Part shown: in pieces, positions 31,570 to 43,250 of the stretch
How the letters are laid out: each line of letters opens with the position of its first letter
Numbering within the stretch: position 1 is the first letter of the stretch
NCBI GenBank assembly: GCA_958510825.1
Contig: OY294048.1
Span: 25,810,300 to 25,874,299, forward strand
Length of the DNA stretch: 64,000 nucleotides
Source: Brachypterus glaber
Lineage: Eukaryota; Arthropoda; Insecta; Coleoptera; Kateretidae
Direction of reading: 5' to 3'
Program-made: the position numbers and the translations under genes
Notes under the pieces: model-generated
Seen by the model: the letters and a program-made list of their open reading frames with translations, nothing else
The model's database searches: none
Told to the model about the DNA's origin: nothing

Positions 31570-33004
31570 TTTATTTTAAATAAACCGCCGAAGGCCACAG
31601 AAAAAAAAATACTATAATTTTATAAATAATAAAATTTATATATTTTTAGATTATCTTGAAAATAAAATACCTTGGCATGCCACTGCTTAACTTGTAAAAT
31701 AATTATTTGGACCTTTTGTCACTTGTGCAAAATAATGTCAAACTCTTTCGTAAAAAGAAAATAAAAATAAATATTATTTTTTAATATCTACGCCACTGGC
31801 CAAAAGATAAAATTGTAATAGATTTAAAATTTATCTATTACTTAAAAAACTAAGAAGAGAAAATTTGCCTGAATATTACCGAAAATTTGCACAAATAGAG
31901 TGACAGGATATACAAGCAAAAAATTCCAATACTCTTTAGAAAAGTAAAAAGTGCAAAATCTACTACTATATGAACGACACTGTAAATGGACGCGGGTTTA
32001 ATCTCTTAGAAAAAATTAATGTGAAAAAAAAATAAGTAATCTTGACCACTAATTTTGAATAATTGAGTAAATATATCTTGGAATAAAATGGGTGAGTACG
32101 CCACTGACTATTGCTTGCACTAAATGCAAAAAAAAACAAATATTCTACACCAAAATTGGCGATAGAAAAAAATTAAAATTGGTAGGTAATGCTACCACTG
32201 GTTAACATGCACTAGATGTGCAAAAATAACAAATATTCTACGCCGAAATGGGCGAGAAAACAAAGAAAAATGGGTAGGTAATGCTACGCCACTGATTATC
32301 GCTTGCACTAAAATGTAAGCGAAATGCAAAATATTCAGCACCAAAATGGGTGCAAACTTACTTAACTGCTAAACTTCCATGACATTATTTATTCAAAATC
32401 AAATTGTGTCCCACTAAATGTGAATTACTCTGTATAATTTTCAATCTACTCAAACAGAAATTTTATTTATTTTCCCTGAAATAAATAATAAATACCTATA
32501 TCTGAAATAAAGTATAATAAAACAAGTTGTTTTATTTTAAATAAAAAATAAATTATTTTCCAAGAAAATGCGAAAACTTTCTTTTTTCCCTTTAAAATTT
32601 TAAAATATTACGCGAAATAAATAAAGGTGTCACCTACAAAAAATGCAAAAAATAAAACTACGGACTTGACGACTTTTAACCGAATCGTTAAAAAATCTAT
32701 AAAAAAAACCACGAGTGATAAAAACACCATTAACTATGAATTATCTAAATAAATTATACTTATTTCAATATAATTGAATTAAATATTTTTAAATTAGCAG
32801 AAAATGCTGCTATTATTATTTTTACAATCTTTTTTGCAGAAAATGCCGCAATAAATTTTACGTAGAATAATCGCAAGTAAAAAAACAGATTTACGTAGAA
32901 AATGCTACGAAAGTAAAAAAAAACAGAAATATACCAAAATATGCAAATTAGCGCCTTTTATTAGCTTTAATTAAACAATTAAACTATTTGGCTCTGAAGG
33001 TCCA
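31570..33004 (-). other. BEL element 5' leader
   Basis: AT-rich, non-coding, between the 5' LTR and the gag start. At about 32085-32350 three short units of about 95 bp share GCCACTGATTATCGCTTGCA, AATATTCTACGCCGAAATGG and GGTAGGTAATGCTAC motifs. Near 32790-32930 GCAGAAAATGC recurs. The primer site is at the LTR edge (33004 downward on the minus strand). Confidence 0.6.
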
Positions 33005-33354
33005 TGTCCAGACGGCTCAAGTCATGTTAAGGGTTGACTGTATTAAATTCGTTACCTTAGAAAATAGGTGAAGTGATGTGTGTAGGTGCACCTGTTAAAT
33101 CCTCGTAACGAATCTCCATAGGCTGATTCCAGTTTGTGTATAATTTCCACGAATAAATAGTCGCCCTTTGCTTTTGGCAATTACTGTTTACATTTAGAAT
33201 GTTGCATATTTTTTATACCGGCCACGAATCAACGCGTAAACCGGCGCTTATTGTGCTAATTACTTGACTGACTTGACGCGTGCCGAGGTATCTTTACCGA
33301 GCACGCATTTTGGAAATATGGGTCATTCCATACAGAGAGGCACAATTTTGTACA
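33005..33354 (-). repeat. BEL element 5' LTR (right copy)
   Basis: 350 bp, TGTCCAGACGG to TTGTACA, followed by ACCCC (33355-33359). See the left copy for differences. Confidence 0.92.
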
Positions 33355-33806
33355 ACCCCGTTTTGGTGAGATAATTTATCGTGTAAGATAAATTATTTTT
33401 TATTTAAATTTTTTCAGTAAACTAAACACTTTTAAATTTTCTAGTTACACAATGGAGGTCAATCATCTGCTCGTAGACGAACTCAATTATGAGCTACAAA
33501 TACGCAATCAACCTATACATGGAAATGCAGCTCATAAAAGATCGGTTCTTTGAGAATGTCTTAGGAACGAGAGAAACACCCAAACAACACACAAGCTTCC
33601 AATCTTCATGGACATCGAAGGAGAATTAGACATCTGTGGTGACATAATAGGTATTCTAAGAAGTTTGATTGATCATTTTAGAAACTTACCCAATGAATTC
33701 AAAAGATTGGAGACTAGATTATTACACTTATCTGAACGTATAAAGAGAATCTCTCCCATGACTCATTTTCATTCTTCTAAAAGAGTCACTTTTTATGATC
33801 AGTGTA

Positions 33807-33936
33807 CTGCCGTCATATGAAAGACCCGCGTATCTCCATTTGTCAATAGCAGCGTTTTCAAAATATTACACCGAGTTGACGTGAAAACGTTGCTATGCGT
33901 CAAATGGAGATACGCGGGTCTTTCATATGACGGCAG
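33807..33936. mobile_element. 130-bp MITE in element C gag
   Basis: Perfect terminal inverted repeats begin CTGCCGTCATATGAAAGACC and extend about 36 bp, with inner imperfect pairing (AGCAGCGTTTTCA / TGAAAACGTTGCT). TGTA flanks both sides (33803-33806 and 33937-33940). Taking it out with one TGTA leaves the gag frame open, so it is a clean late insertion. The TIRs look identical, which suggests recent movement. Confidence 0.88.
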
Positions 33937-35689
33937 TGTAGGGATCTAGTATCTCAATTAATTTCAATTAATAATAATACAAATATTTTAATAAACATGG
34001 TGAATAATTCAGAAATTCAAGATCATGTTAGTGACCGACTTAATCATAAAATCCACTACAGGTTCAAGTCGTTGTCGATAGCAATACCGAAAATCTGACT
34101 ACACATTTTGAAAATATGTGTCTTGAAACTTTTGACATTATTCCTCAAAAAGAATCTGAACACAACGTCACACAATTATCAAATGAATGTTTATCAATGT
34201 CAAATCAATTAAATTAACAAATTTAACAAATAATCAAAACGGTGTCATAGAGGTGTTAAGTATGAATTCTGAATAGAACAGTGGTAATAACTCCCCTAAT
34301 AAAATAGTAGAGTCAAACTCTGTAATAAATGATAACTCAAATCCCATGCTAAATAATAATAAAACATCTGCCAATATTCTTCAAAATATTCTATTAGATC
34401 AACCCGTACAATGCAATAATCCTTTAAGTTCAGAAATTAACCATGTAGGTGATCATTTAGCATCAGTAAACAATCAATTACGTTTGAATCCATAATCTCC
34501 GATTAGTTTACCTGTCAATAGAAATCCAATATTTAATGTTAATCAAAATAGTTTATTAAACAGTAGCGTACAACCCAATGTAAGAGCAACGTTAATCGAT
34601 CCAGGTAGTTTCCCCACTGTATTTACCGATAATATTAATGCACCACATTGCGACTTGCTAAATCAAACCATTTTGCCCCATAAAAATAATAAAAATGTTA
34701 CTTTCGTTAACCCTTCAAATAATACAAGGCTATCAAACACAACTGACTTACTGCAAAGTAATCAAATCCCATATTTTAATAATAATGCTAATTTTAATAA
34801 TCGTACATGTTTTAATTACAATTCCAATGCGAATATAGGCTGTAATAATAATTCCAATTTAAATACATGTTGTAATAATAATAATAATGTAAATTTTAAC
34901 CACCCCTCAGGTATTTATAATAATCAAAACGGTTTAGGTTTTAATGATGCAGGTTTAAATAATCCTATAGATTGTTGTAATAATAGTAATTTTCATAATC
35001 CGTCTTGCTGTAATAATGGCACAAATTTCAATAACCCCTCAGGTCACCAATCACATTTTGAGTTAAATCGACGTGTAAATAATAGTAATTTCAGTAGTGC
35101 AAATAGTTATCAAATTTCACGTTAGAACATTATCTTTGATGGGTAGCTCTTCAAATCTAAATGTTTTTCTAGAAAGAATCGAGGAATTGAGTTTTAGTCG
35201 TAGCATAGAAAAAAACACTTTATTTAGGTCTGCCGTGGAGTTGTTTAAGGGCAATGCACTAATTTGGTTCAGAGCAATTAGACATTCTTTACATTCTTGG
35301 GAAGATCTAGTTATGCGACTAAAGCAAGATTTTTTGCCTACAGATCTGGATGTAGTTTCAATTGATCATTTAAAAAACCTAGTCAGGAAACTGGAAGATA
35401 CCAGATTAAACACTAGCAGATTTAGACAACCTATCCCGTTTAACAGTACTATGATAGAATCAGACCTATCATATAAGAAATCATATTCAAATAATAAAAT
35501 TAGGGTAAATGAATTAAATGTTTCTGAAAATAGTAGTCAGATTTTAAAAACTAGTAATAATATTTATGACAGTTCCTTAATAAATAAAAATAACCCAGCA
35601 AACTTTGATAGTTTAAACTAAGTGAATAATTCCAACCGCCCCGATAATTTTACACTAGCCTCAAATTCAATAATAAATAATACCCCACC

Positions 35690-36015
35690 TTTTGACCAGA
35701 ATACTTCACATTTTGACCAAAGTACTGCACATTTTGAACCGAATACCTCCCACTTTTTCCACTTACTGCACATCGAAATATAAATTATCCCAATCAAATT
35801 ATTGGACACAGTAATCAAAATGCTGCACAAGTTGATCAACATGCGGGACAAAATTATCAAAATGATTCACAAAATTATCAAAATGCTTCACAAAATTATC
35901 AAAATGCTTCACAAAATTATCATAATGCTTTACAATTTAATCAAAACCCCTCACATTTTAATCAAGGTGCTTCACATTTTAATCAAGGTGCTTCACATTT
36001 TATTCATAACCCCAT
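35690..36015 (+). repeat. 21-bp tandem repeat in element C gag
   Basis: Units such as TCACAAAATTATCAAAATGCT repeat with a 21-bp period (best at 35865-35935), encoding heptapeptides like SQNYQNA. Variants with CACATTTTAATCAAGGTGCT continue to 36000 and diverged ones reach back to about 35690. The 3n period keeps the frame. Confidence 0.8.
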
Positions 36016-36289
36016 AGATTTATCCCTGGATGAATTGAGATCTAAAGTAGTGTGTTACAATTGCAAAATAATGGGACATACTTTTAACGAGTGTAGAAAT
36101 GGTAAATTTTGTTATAGGTGCGGAACTCAAAATATAATTGTGGCAAACTGCCCAAAATGCTCCCTGAATCCAAAAAACTAATACGTCGAGGCTGAAAACG
36201 CGGTCGTTGGTCCTCAAATGTAAAATTTAAGACCGTCAAAAATAATTCTCATATTAAAAAAACCGAAAAATTTAAAGGAAAGCTCCCCC

Positions 36290-37350
36290 TCCAACTATAG
36301 CTCCCATATTTACTCACAAACGTAACGACAATAGACCATTTGTTAAAGTAAAAATTTTTGGACATGAAATAGACTCCCTTGTTGATAGCGGTGCTAACGC
36401 ATCCGTTATGGGTGAAGTGCCTTATCAACTACCCATTTTTAAAAGATCTATTTTTTTTCTGATGATACAGTTAACGTAAGTACAGCTGATGGTAAATCCC
36501 AGTCAGTTTTAGGTACTTTAAATATTCCCATAACCTTAGGAAATAATAGTAGTTATTCCTACCGTTAAACATGCATTAATCTTAGGAATTGATTTTTGTA
36601 AAGCATTTAAACTATCTATGAATTTTGTGACCGACTCATATACTCACTCAGTAGATTCAATTAATGTTGTGCAAGATGCTAACTCTTTAAACTCAAGTCA
36701 AAAAGAAATACTAGAATCTTTAATTGCGAAATTTAAAACTGTAGACACCCCAGAGTTAGGTACAACTCCTTTAGTTACAGTAAAAATAGATACTGGTGAT
36801 GCCAGTCCCATAAAACAAAGATATTACTCTTTATCTCCCATGATGCAAGAGCACATGAATAAAGAAATAGATAAACTACTAGCTCTTGACGTTATACGAC
36901 CTTCTAAGTCTGCTTGGTCATGACGTTAGAAAATTAAATTCTGTAATCAAGGGTGATGCCTATCCCCTCCCATATGTAGCTCACATTTTAAATCAATTAC
37001 AAGCATCTAGATATTTAACATCAATAGATTTGCGCAATGCTTTTTGGCAGATAGGATTACATCCTGATTCGATGGAGAAAACTGCATTTACTGTCCCAGG
37101 TCGCGGATTATTTGAATGTACCAGACTCCCGCAGGGTTTAAAAATAGCTCCTCAAATCCAGCAACGTCTTATGGACTTTTTGATGAATCCTTAAAGCCTT
37201 ACGTTTTTCCATATCTTGATGATGTTATTATTTCTACCCCCGATTTTGAAACTCATATAAAAATTCTGACAGAAGTATTTAATAGATTAAAAAATGCCGG
37301 CCTTACCATAAATTTTCCCAAGTGTCAGTTTTGTATGTCAAGCCTTAAGT
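36290..37350 (+). pseudogene. Element C protease and reverse transcriptase, broken
   Basis: The protease active site SLVDSGANASVMG lies at about 36375-36413, with a frameshift shortly after. RT opens at 36618; EIDKLLALDVIRPSKSAWS (about 36866-36920) is followed at once by RKLNSVIKGDAYPLPYV, so roughly 20 codons of the fingers region are deleted and the frame shifts. TSIDLRNAFWQIGLHPD (about 37020-37070) has the first catalytic Asp and the YLDD box is at 37212-37223. A frame change near 37180 and a stop at about 37350 add to the damage. Confidence 0.87.
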
Positions 37351-38060
37351 AATTAGGATACGTAGTAGATTCAAAAGGTCTTAGAACCTGTTCCGAAAAA
37401 GTTCAAGCCATCCTTGATTTTAAGAAACCGGAAACAGTTACTGAAATTAAAAGTTTTGTTGCTACTATGTCGTATCGAAGATTCATAGGAAATTTTGCAG
37501 ACCTTTCCGCTCCCATAACAGCTTTGACAAAAGGCAAAATCAAAAAGCAAAAAATAGAATGGACACCTCTTGCAGAGGAATGCTTTTTAAAACTTAAGGA
37601 GTGCCTTGTCACTGCTCCCATCTTGATTCCCGCCGACTACTCCAAACATTTTTGCAGACGCTTCGGACTACGCTATTGGCGGAGTATTATGCCAAGAAAG
37701 TAATAATAATTTCCACCCTATAGAATATGTTTCTAGAACTCTTACAAAGACAGAAGCTAATTATACGGTCTCTGAAAGAGAACTGCTTGCTATCATACAT
37801 GCTATAGAGAAATTTAGAGGATTTGTGGAAGGTACTAAGTTCAAAATTTTCACTGATCATGCGTCACTTACATGGCTTTCGAATTTAAAGGATTTAAGAG
37901 GTAGATTAGCTCGTTGGTCTATGAAATTACAATGATTTGACTATGAAATATTACATATTAAAGGCAAATGCAATGTGTTAGCCGATTTTCTCTCCCGTAT
38001 TCCCTCAGAAGTATGTTCGATAGAAAGTAATCCCGATGACAAGTGGTACAATGACATGTT
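37351..38060 (+). pseudogene. Element C RT thumb and RNase H, broken
   Basis: It continues with LGYVVDSKGLRT and the thumb motif KSFVATMSYRRFIGNF (about 37450-37500). A frame change near 37655 precedes the RNase H start. SERELLAIIHAIEKFRGF (about 37770-37825) and FTDHASLTWLSNLKDLRGRLARW (shown by IFTDHASLTWL at about 37848) are intact. A TGA near 37934 interrupts LQ-FDYEILHIKG, and the domain closes with CNVLADFLSRI. Confidence 0.85.
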
Positions 38061-39199
38061 AAATAAAGTAACTCAAAATCCGTCTCATTTCCCTTTATTT
38101 AAAGTAGAAAATAATAAATTATATAAATTTATAGCTAATAAAACCGATATTAAATTTAATATTACCTCCTGGAAGTTGTTTGTTCCTGTAAAAAACCGTT
38201 TAGATATTTTAAAGGAATGTCATGACTCCGTATATGCTGGTCATTTTGGATATTTCAAAACATACAATAAGGTTATTGAAAAATACTATTGGCCTAAACT
38301 TCACAAGTATGTAAAAAGTTATATCACAAAGTGTCAGATATGCGCAACATGTAAATCCTCCCAAAAAAAACCCGTCGGCTTTATGGGCAAACAAAAAAAT
38401 GTGTCATTCCCATTTCAAATTGACATTATTGGATCGTATCCTAGGTCAAAGAATGGCAACTGCTACGCATTGGTGGTGTGTGATTGGTTCACAAAGTCAG
38501 TTTTTGTTCACCCATTAAGAAAAATCACTTCTCATAGTATAGTTAAGTATTTAGAACAAAATATCTTCTTAATTTTCGGAGTTCCCCAAATATTACTGAC
38601 AGACAACGCTAAATATTTTGTAAAGTTTTTAAGGACTTTATGTAATCATATAAAGTAAAAGTTTGGTACAATTCGTTATATCACCCCCAAGTAAACTTTT
38701 GTGAGAGATATTCATAAAATTTCCCATGCAATAAGGTCCTTAGTCCATGAAATAACTGGACACAGTCCCAATTTTTTGACCTTTGGACGAATAGTCCCTA
38801 GCACTGGTGAATTTTATGGAATATCCATGCAACAGAGAAAATATTTATTTCAGATAACAATGATTTTGTTAAAGACTTGTCAAATTTCCCACAGATTTAT
38901 CAAAATGTAAAAATTAAATTAGATCAAGCTTATCATCGTTCTAAAGCAAGATACGATTTGCGCAGACGTCACATGACCCTTCAGGTTGGAGATGTAGTGT
39001 TCAAGGAAAATAAAATACTTTCTTGTGCTGATAAGAAATTTAATGCAAAGTTAGATATAATTAATGTAAAGTAAAGAAGGTAGTCTCACCTTTGGTTTAC
39101 AACCTAGTGGACGAGAATAATAAGGATTTAGGAAATTGGCACGTTAAGAATTTAAAGCATATTTCAGATGCATTCGACGTTAGTGACATTGATCCTTAG
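38061..39199 (+). pseudogene. Element C integrase, frameshifted
   Basis: The zinc module is AGHFGYFKTYNKV ... KCQICATC (about 38235-38350). The core has FQIDIIGSYPRSKNGNCY (about 38415-38465, first Asp), LLTDNAKYFV (about 38595-38625, second Asp) and a shifted frame with the Glu-bearing segment near 38680-38705. Downstream frames (38701-38910, 38877-39074, then to TAG at about 39197) hold the conserved tail with YDLRRRHMTLQVGD and LGNWHVKNLK. At least four frame changes. The family tail lacks a chromodomain. Confidence 0.86.
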
Positions 39200-39270
39200 A
39201 TTCTGCTTATTTGTCGTCAATAGGTTTGACTCCTTTTTTTTATTGTTTTTTTTTCCACGTTTTGGTGGCG

Positions 39271-40760
39271 TGTTACGGTCTGTTTGACCTCACACCTATT
39301 GGGGTGCTTAGTGCATTTAATTTAATTTTAATAGTACTAGTAGTAGTAGTAGTAGTTTACTTTAGTAAATTTAATAATTATAACCTTACATTGCTATTGT
39401 CAAAATTTTCGGTGAAATAGCCATTAACTACTATTCGTTTCGCATACTGCCCATTATTCATAACTAATATTTCTATGATATACGAAAATCGATTATTTTT
39501 AAATGATTTGTGGTTATTGGTAACTTAAAATAAAATAGAGTGGTAATTTAGTTATTATTACTGTATGGTAGTTATTAATAAGTATTAATTATTGGATAAT
39601 CGAATAATCGATTCATGAATTGAGTTTTGCTACAATGAAAGTTGCGCATGCGCTTGAATTTTGACTTGGTCAAATGTCGCCATATCCAATTTCTTTTCTT
39701 CTGTAAGGCCTACCTGCAAAGACGTATTTCGTAAAACTTATTTTAGAGCCAGAAACTATACTTCTGGTAAGTACAAAACCTATTTTAACTTTCGCATTGT
39801 GTGACAAATGTCTGTATTCTTTATTAGGCTTTTTACCCGGGATTTAAATTGGGTATTCTGAATGTGACCTTCATTCGCCTTCATTTAACCTTCACACCTC
39901 ATGTACAAAATGTTGTAAAACTACAAGAATTTGATACTGTAGTGCAATTTAATACTTTGGAACCATTATCCGGGCTGGATTTACTACATTGAATGTTTTG
40001 TGGACCCCATGGGTATTCTAATTTAGACCAAAGGCTGAAGCTGTGTGTTGTTGGATATTTCTGTCATCCTGAGACATCAATGCTGGGATTGACCACTAAG
40101 GTGAAGTAAATTGTCACTATATTAAAGAAATATCGCTTCACGATATTAAAGTCATTTAACTTGTTCTGCTTTTAATTATTTTCATTTATATCAATTAATA
40201 ATACAAATTGAAGAAATATCGCTTCACGATATTAAATTCATTTAACTTATTCTGCTTTTAATTATTTTCATTTATATCAATTAATAATGTCTATTGGAGA
40301 CCTCTTATTTAACTTTTAGTTAGTGAAATCATAGTTAAGATTATTTTTAGAAAAGTTGTGATCTGAGTAATATAGATAGGGTGATGTTTATAATATTTTT
40401 ATACTCATTTGAGTAATTTTGATAATTTTTATAATATTTTATATATAATAATATATGAGTAATTTAATTTAAATTCTATTGTGTTTAATTTAATAACCAC
40501 TGTCTAGGACAACTAATAATCATTTAGCAATCTCGGTTCTTATATTAAATATAACTTATTTACTATATTACAGCAAACGAATCCCACATACCCCCACAGT
40601 CTTGTATTGTTCACCCCTGAGTCCGATGCTTGCAACGTATAACCTCTAACTCTGATATAATACCCAAAATCAGAACAATATAATAGCTGAACAGCACCAA
40701 AATCTGTGCTTTTCCTCCTGACAGGTAGTTTGGCTAGTATATTGCTTTTATACAGTAGCA
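39271..40760 (+). repeat. Element C 3' LTR
   Basis: 1,490 bp. It differs from the 5' copy by a replaced segment at 39342-39357, where five TAG triplets stand in for about 45 bp, and by scattered small changes. It shares TGCGCATGCGC (39643-39653) and the doubled hairpin segment (about 40125-40290). Confidence 0.9.
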
Positions 40761-41940
40761 ACATGCAACCCATTCTTATCCACAATATAGCCTAAATACG
40801 CTAATTCTGGTCTGCAAAATTTACATATTTCAACATTTACTATCAACCCAGCCTTAGTCAAACGATCCAATACTTTAGCCAAAATGTCCAAATGAGTTTC
40901 AAAGTCAGGAGCTATAATTACTATATCATCCAAATATGCCATAACAAAAGGTTCTAAATCCGCTCCAAGTACTACATCTATCAATCGTTGAAAGGTCGCT
41001 GGTGCATTGGTAAGTCTAAATGGGAGTTTTCTGAACTGAAACAATCCTTTTCCAGGAATTGTAAACGCAGTAAATTCCTTACTATCCTTATGTATTGGTA
41101 CTTGCCAGTACGTCGACTTAATGTCTAATGAAGAAATATATCTTGCATTTCTTAACCGATCCAATATTACGCTTATTCGAGGCAAGGGATATGCATCTCT
41201 TTTTGTCACCTGATTTAATTTTCTAAAGTCTACAACAAATCTTTGAGTACCATCTCGCTTCGGCACCATTAAAATTGGAGAACTCCATGGGCTTTTTGAT
41301 TCTTCTACCACATTCATTAGAAGCATATCCGCTAACTCCTTATCTATTAATTTTTGCTTAGCAGGTGAAACGAGATAATACCGTTGTTTAACTGGTTTGG
41401 TATTTGGTTAATAATTCAATCACATGTTCTACCATATTTGTTGTTCCAAGACCGATTCCCATTTTTTCCAATTTTTCTTCAACTAATTTCTTTAATCTAT
41501 CCTTTTGTTCTGGAGTTAGGTTTTCCTGAGGTTCAATACCAATTAATTTGTTTGAAATTTCCGAAGCAAAATGCCAAACATCCTTATTTAAATCAGGCAT
41601 AATATTCATACCCTTCCAAAAATCCATTCCCAAAATTAAATCACTAGACAACTCTGTGATTATTAATACCTCCATCAAATTTATTTTGTCCAAAAGTTGA
41701 AAAGGTACCTGAATAACTCCAATCGATTTACAATTCCCACCATTTGCTACTGTACACCTAATAAGATTACTACTATCCAATACTAAACCAAGTTCCACTA
41801 ATTTTTCAAACACATTTTTACCAGCAATTGTACATTTGGCACCACTCTCTAATAAACCCAAAAATTTACAACCCAAAACTTTGACTTCCAAGTACGGACG
41901 TTGATCTTCCTGAGCATAAAATACTGAAATGTTATCTTAT
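40761..41940 (-). pseudogene. Element B pol, upstream half: protease and RT
   Basis: Read from 41940 down: a protease-like domain (GLLESGAKCTIAG about 41860-41820, an ESG variant where D-S/T-G is usual; LGMDFWKGMN about 41635), the RT linker, a frame change near 41390, then KSPWSSPILMVPKRDG, FVVDFRKLNQVTKRDAYPLP, ISSLDIKSTYWQVPIH and YLDD (about 40936-40925). The reading stops where element C begins; the rest of RT continues at 22592 on the same strand and in the same frame. The upstream end at about 41940 is a break: no zinc knuckle or capsid is left. Asp-to-Glu at the protease site may itself be inactivating. Confidence 0.87.
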
Positions 41941-42137
41941 AGAATGGTATGCACCCCCAATAACTTTTTTTTTCTTCTGAAAAAAATTTTTAAACACCAC
42001 ATTTAATCGAAATGCAACCAATAAAAACTGAAAATTAAAAATTCCTAAATGATATCAGTCACACCGATATGCACCCCAAACCAAATTAAAGTGCAAAGAA
42101 CCAAAAATAATAAGCACTCAAAGAATTATTTCAAAAA

Positions 42138-42141
<4 letters not shown>

Positions 42142-42196
<55 letters not shown>
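42142..42196. repeat. (AT)n microsatellite
   Basis: About 27 uninterrupted AT dinucleotides. Confidence 0.95.
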
Positions 42197-42199
<3 letters not shown>

Positions 42200-42934
42200 C
42201 ATGACCTAAGTCATGCTGACTGGACAACTATTGTTACTAAACTATTTCCTAGACTGCTGACTATGCAAAGTCAACAGCCTAAACCTTTTTGCAATTATAT
42301 TGATTGGGTAATAAAATGTAAAGTAGATAACACCATCGTAATTTCTTATATCTATAAAATTAATTTAATAAAAAATAACTTTGTAACTTTAAGTAAAATA
42401 AACCTTTTTAAAAAGACATTTTCGGCAAGTCGTTACGTTAATCGTCTTCTAATAAAATTTCTCGTAAATTTTTGGTTACTATTTTTTTATGAAACTTTAA
42501 TGGATCACAACATTTTTTACCAAATATGTGACTGAATTTGTATAAAAATTTGTTTTCGTGAAATTTACATATTGTTTTTATGTTCTTATTTAATCTTAAT
42601 TTGATTAAATTCTGTTGCTCGTCGCTGTACTCATTAATGACATTAATTTTTTTTTCCACCACTCCATATACAAAACTGTGACATGTTTCATTCAGATATT
42701 CTCCTATAGAACACTCAATTTTTTAACATACTAAAATTTAAATTGATGCTCCTTTACCCGTAAAAAAAATAAATGTAAAAAATAATTGTCTTACCTATGT
42801 TTTTGTATGAACTTTTAACACTATTAACTTTTAATTTAAAAGTATTAAACAATAATTGAAGTACAAGTTCAAATATGGCCGACGCTAACTGAATGATTTT
42901 CTTTTGTTTTCAAATGTCGATTACATTTTCTCAA

Positions 42935-43250
42935 AGCATACTATGTTTTTGTTTTATTCCGATTTACTAATTTGGTCTTCTTGGAAAATTCATACTCTGC
43001 AGATTCATGAATTTTGGATTTTTTTTATTTTTTATCAAAGGCAGCTATTTTTTTTCAATTTAAATTTAATTTTAAAGTGTTTGGACTTTGAAGCATACTA
43101 TGTTTTTGTTTTATTCCGATTTACTAATTTGGTCTTCTTGGAAAATTCATACTCTGCAGATTCATGAATTTTGGATTTTTTTTATTTTTTATCAAAGGCA
43201 GCTATTTTTTTTCAATTTAAATTTAATTTTAAAGTGTTTGAATTAAAAAA
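42935..43250 (+). repeat. 157-bp tandem duplication
   Basis: AGCATACTATGTTTTTGTTT starts at about 42935 and again at about 43092. The two copies appear identical over nearly the whole unit, so the duplication is recent. Confidence 0.85.

Larger units (their letters stand above)
26779..33354 (-). mobile_element. BEL/Pao LTR retrotransposon nested in element C leader
   Basis: LTRs run TGTCCAGACGG...TTGTACA at 26779-27104 and 33005-33354, with a 5-bp ACCCC target duplication (26774-26778 and 33355-33359), the duplication size typical of BEL/Pao. Coding is on the minus strand: zinc-knuckle Gag, aspartic protease, RT with YVDD, RNase H and integrase. A purine run (27105-27113, read GGGGGGGAG on the minus strand) precedes the 3' LTR. 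The primer site is TGGACCTTCAGAGCCAAA on the minus strand (33004 downward). LTR copies differ mainly by a 37-bp insertion in the right copy and two small indels. It is the youngest large insertion in the nest. Confidence 0.93.
33452..36240 (+). pseudogene. Element C gag, interrupted
   Basis: The start ATG at 33452 gives a SAP-like N-terminus seen in insect Gypsy Gag (DELNYELQIRN). A TGA at about 33551-33553 interrupts it, and the same frame goes on to 33806, where a MITE is inserted; the frame continues after the MITE. Frameshifts follow from about 34080. The middle (34655-35100) is extremely Asn-rich. A Retrotrans_gag-type domain (SAVELFKGNALIWFRAIR, about 35233-35286) and heptad repeats (35690-36015) come next. 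Two zinc knuckles close it (CYNCKIMGHTFNEC, about 36055-36096; CYRCG...CPKC, about 36115-36160). Gag packages the RNA. Not functional. Confidence 0.83.
22593..40760 (+). mobile_element. Element C: Gypsy retrotransposon nested in element B
   Basis: LTRs begin TGTTACGGTCTG (22593 and 39271) and end GTAGCA (24105 and 40760). ACAT target copies lie at 22589-22592 and 40761-40764. The internal region has a primer site, a leader of about 2.8 kb full of tandem repeats, then gag, protease, RT, RNase H and integrase on the plus strand (33452-39199). A BEL/Pao element sits in the leader and a MITE in gag. Without those, C is about 11.5 kb. Removal of C and one ACAT copy leaves the reading frame of element B continuous across the junction, confirming the ends to the base. 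Confidence 0.9.

Noticed and set aside
20248..41940. Four independent Gypsy-like elements (20-22.6 kb, 23-24 kb repeats, 33-39 kb, 40.8-41.9 kb)
   Set aside because: LTR pairs, target duplications and phase continuity show two elements, B and C, one inside the other.
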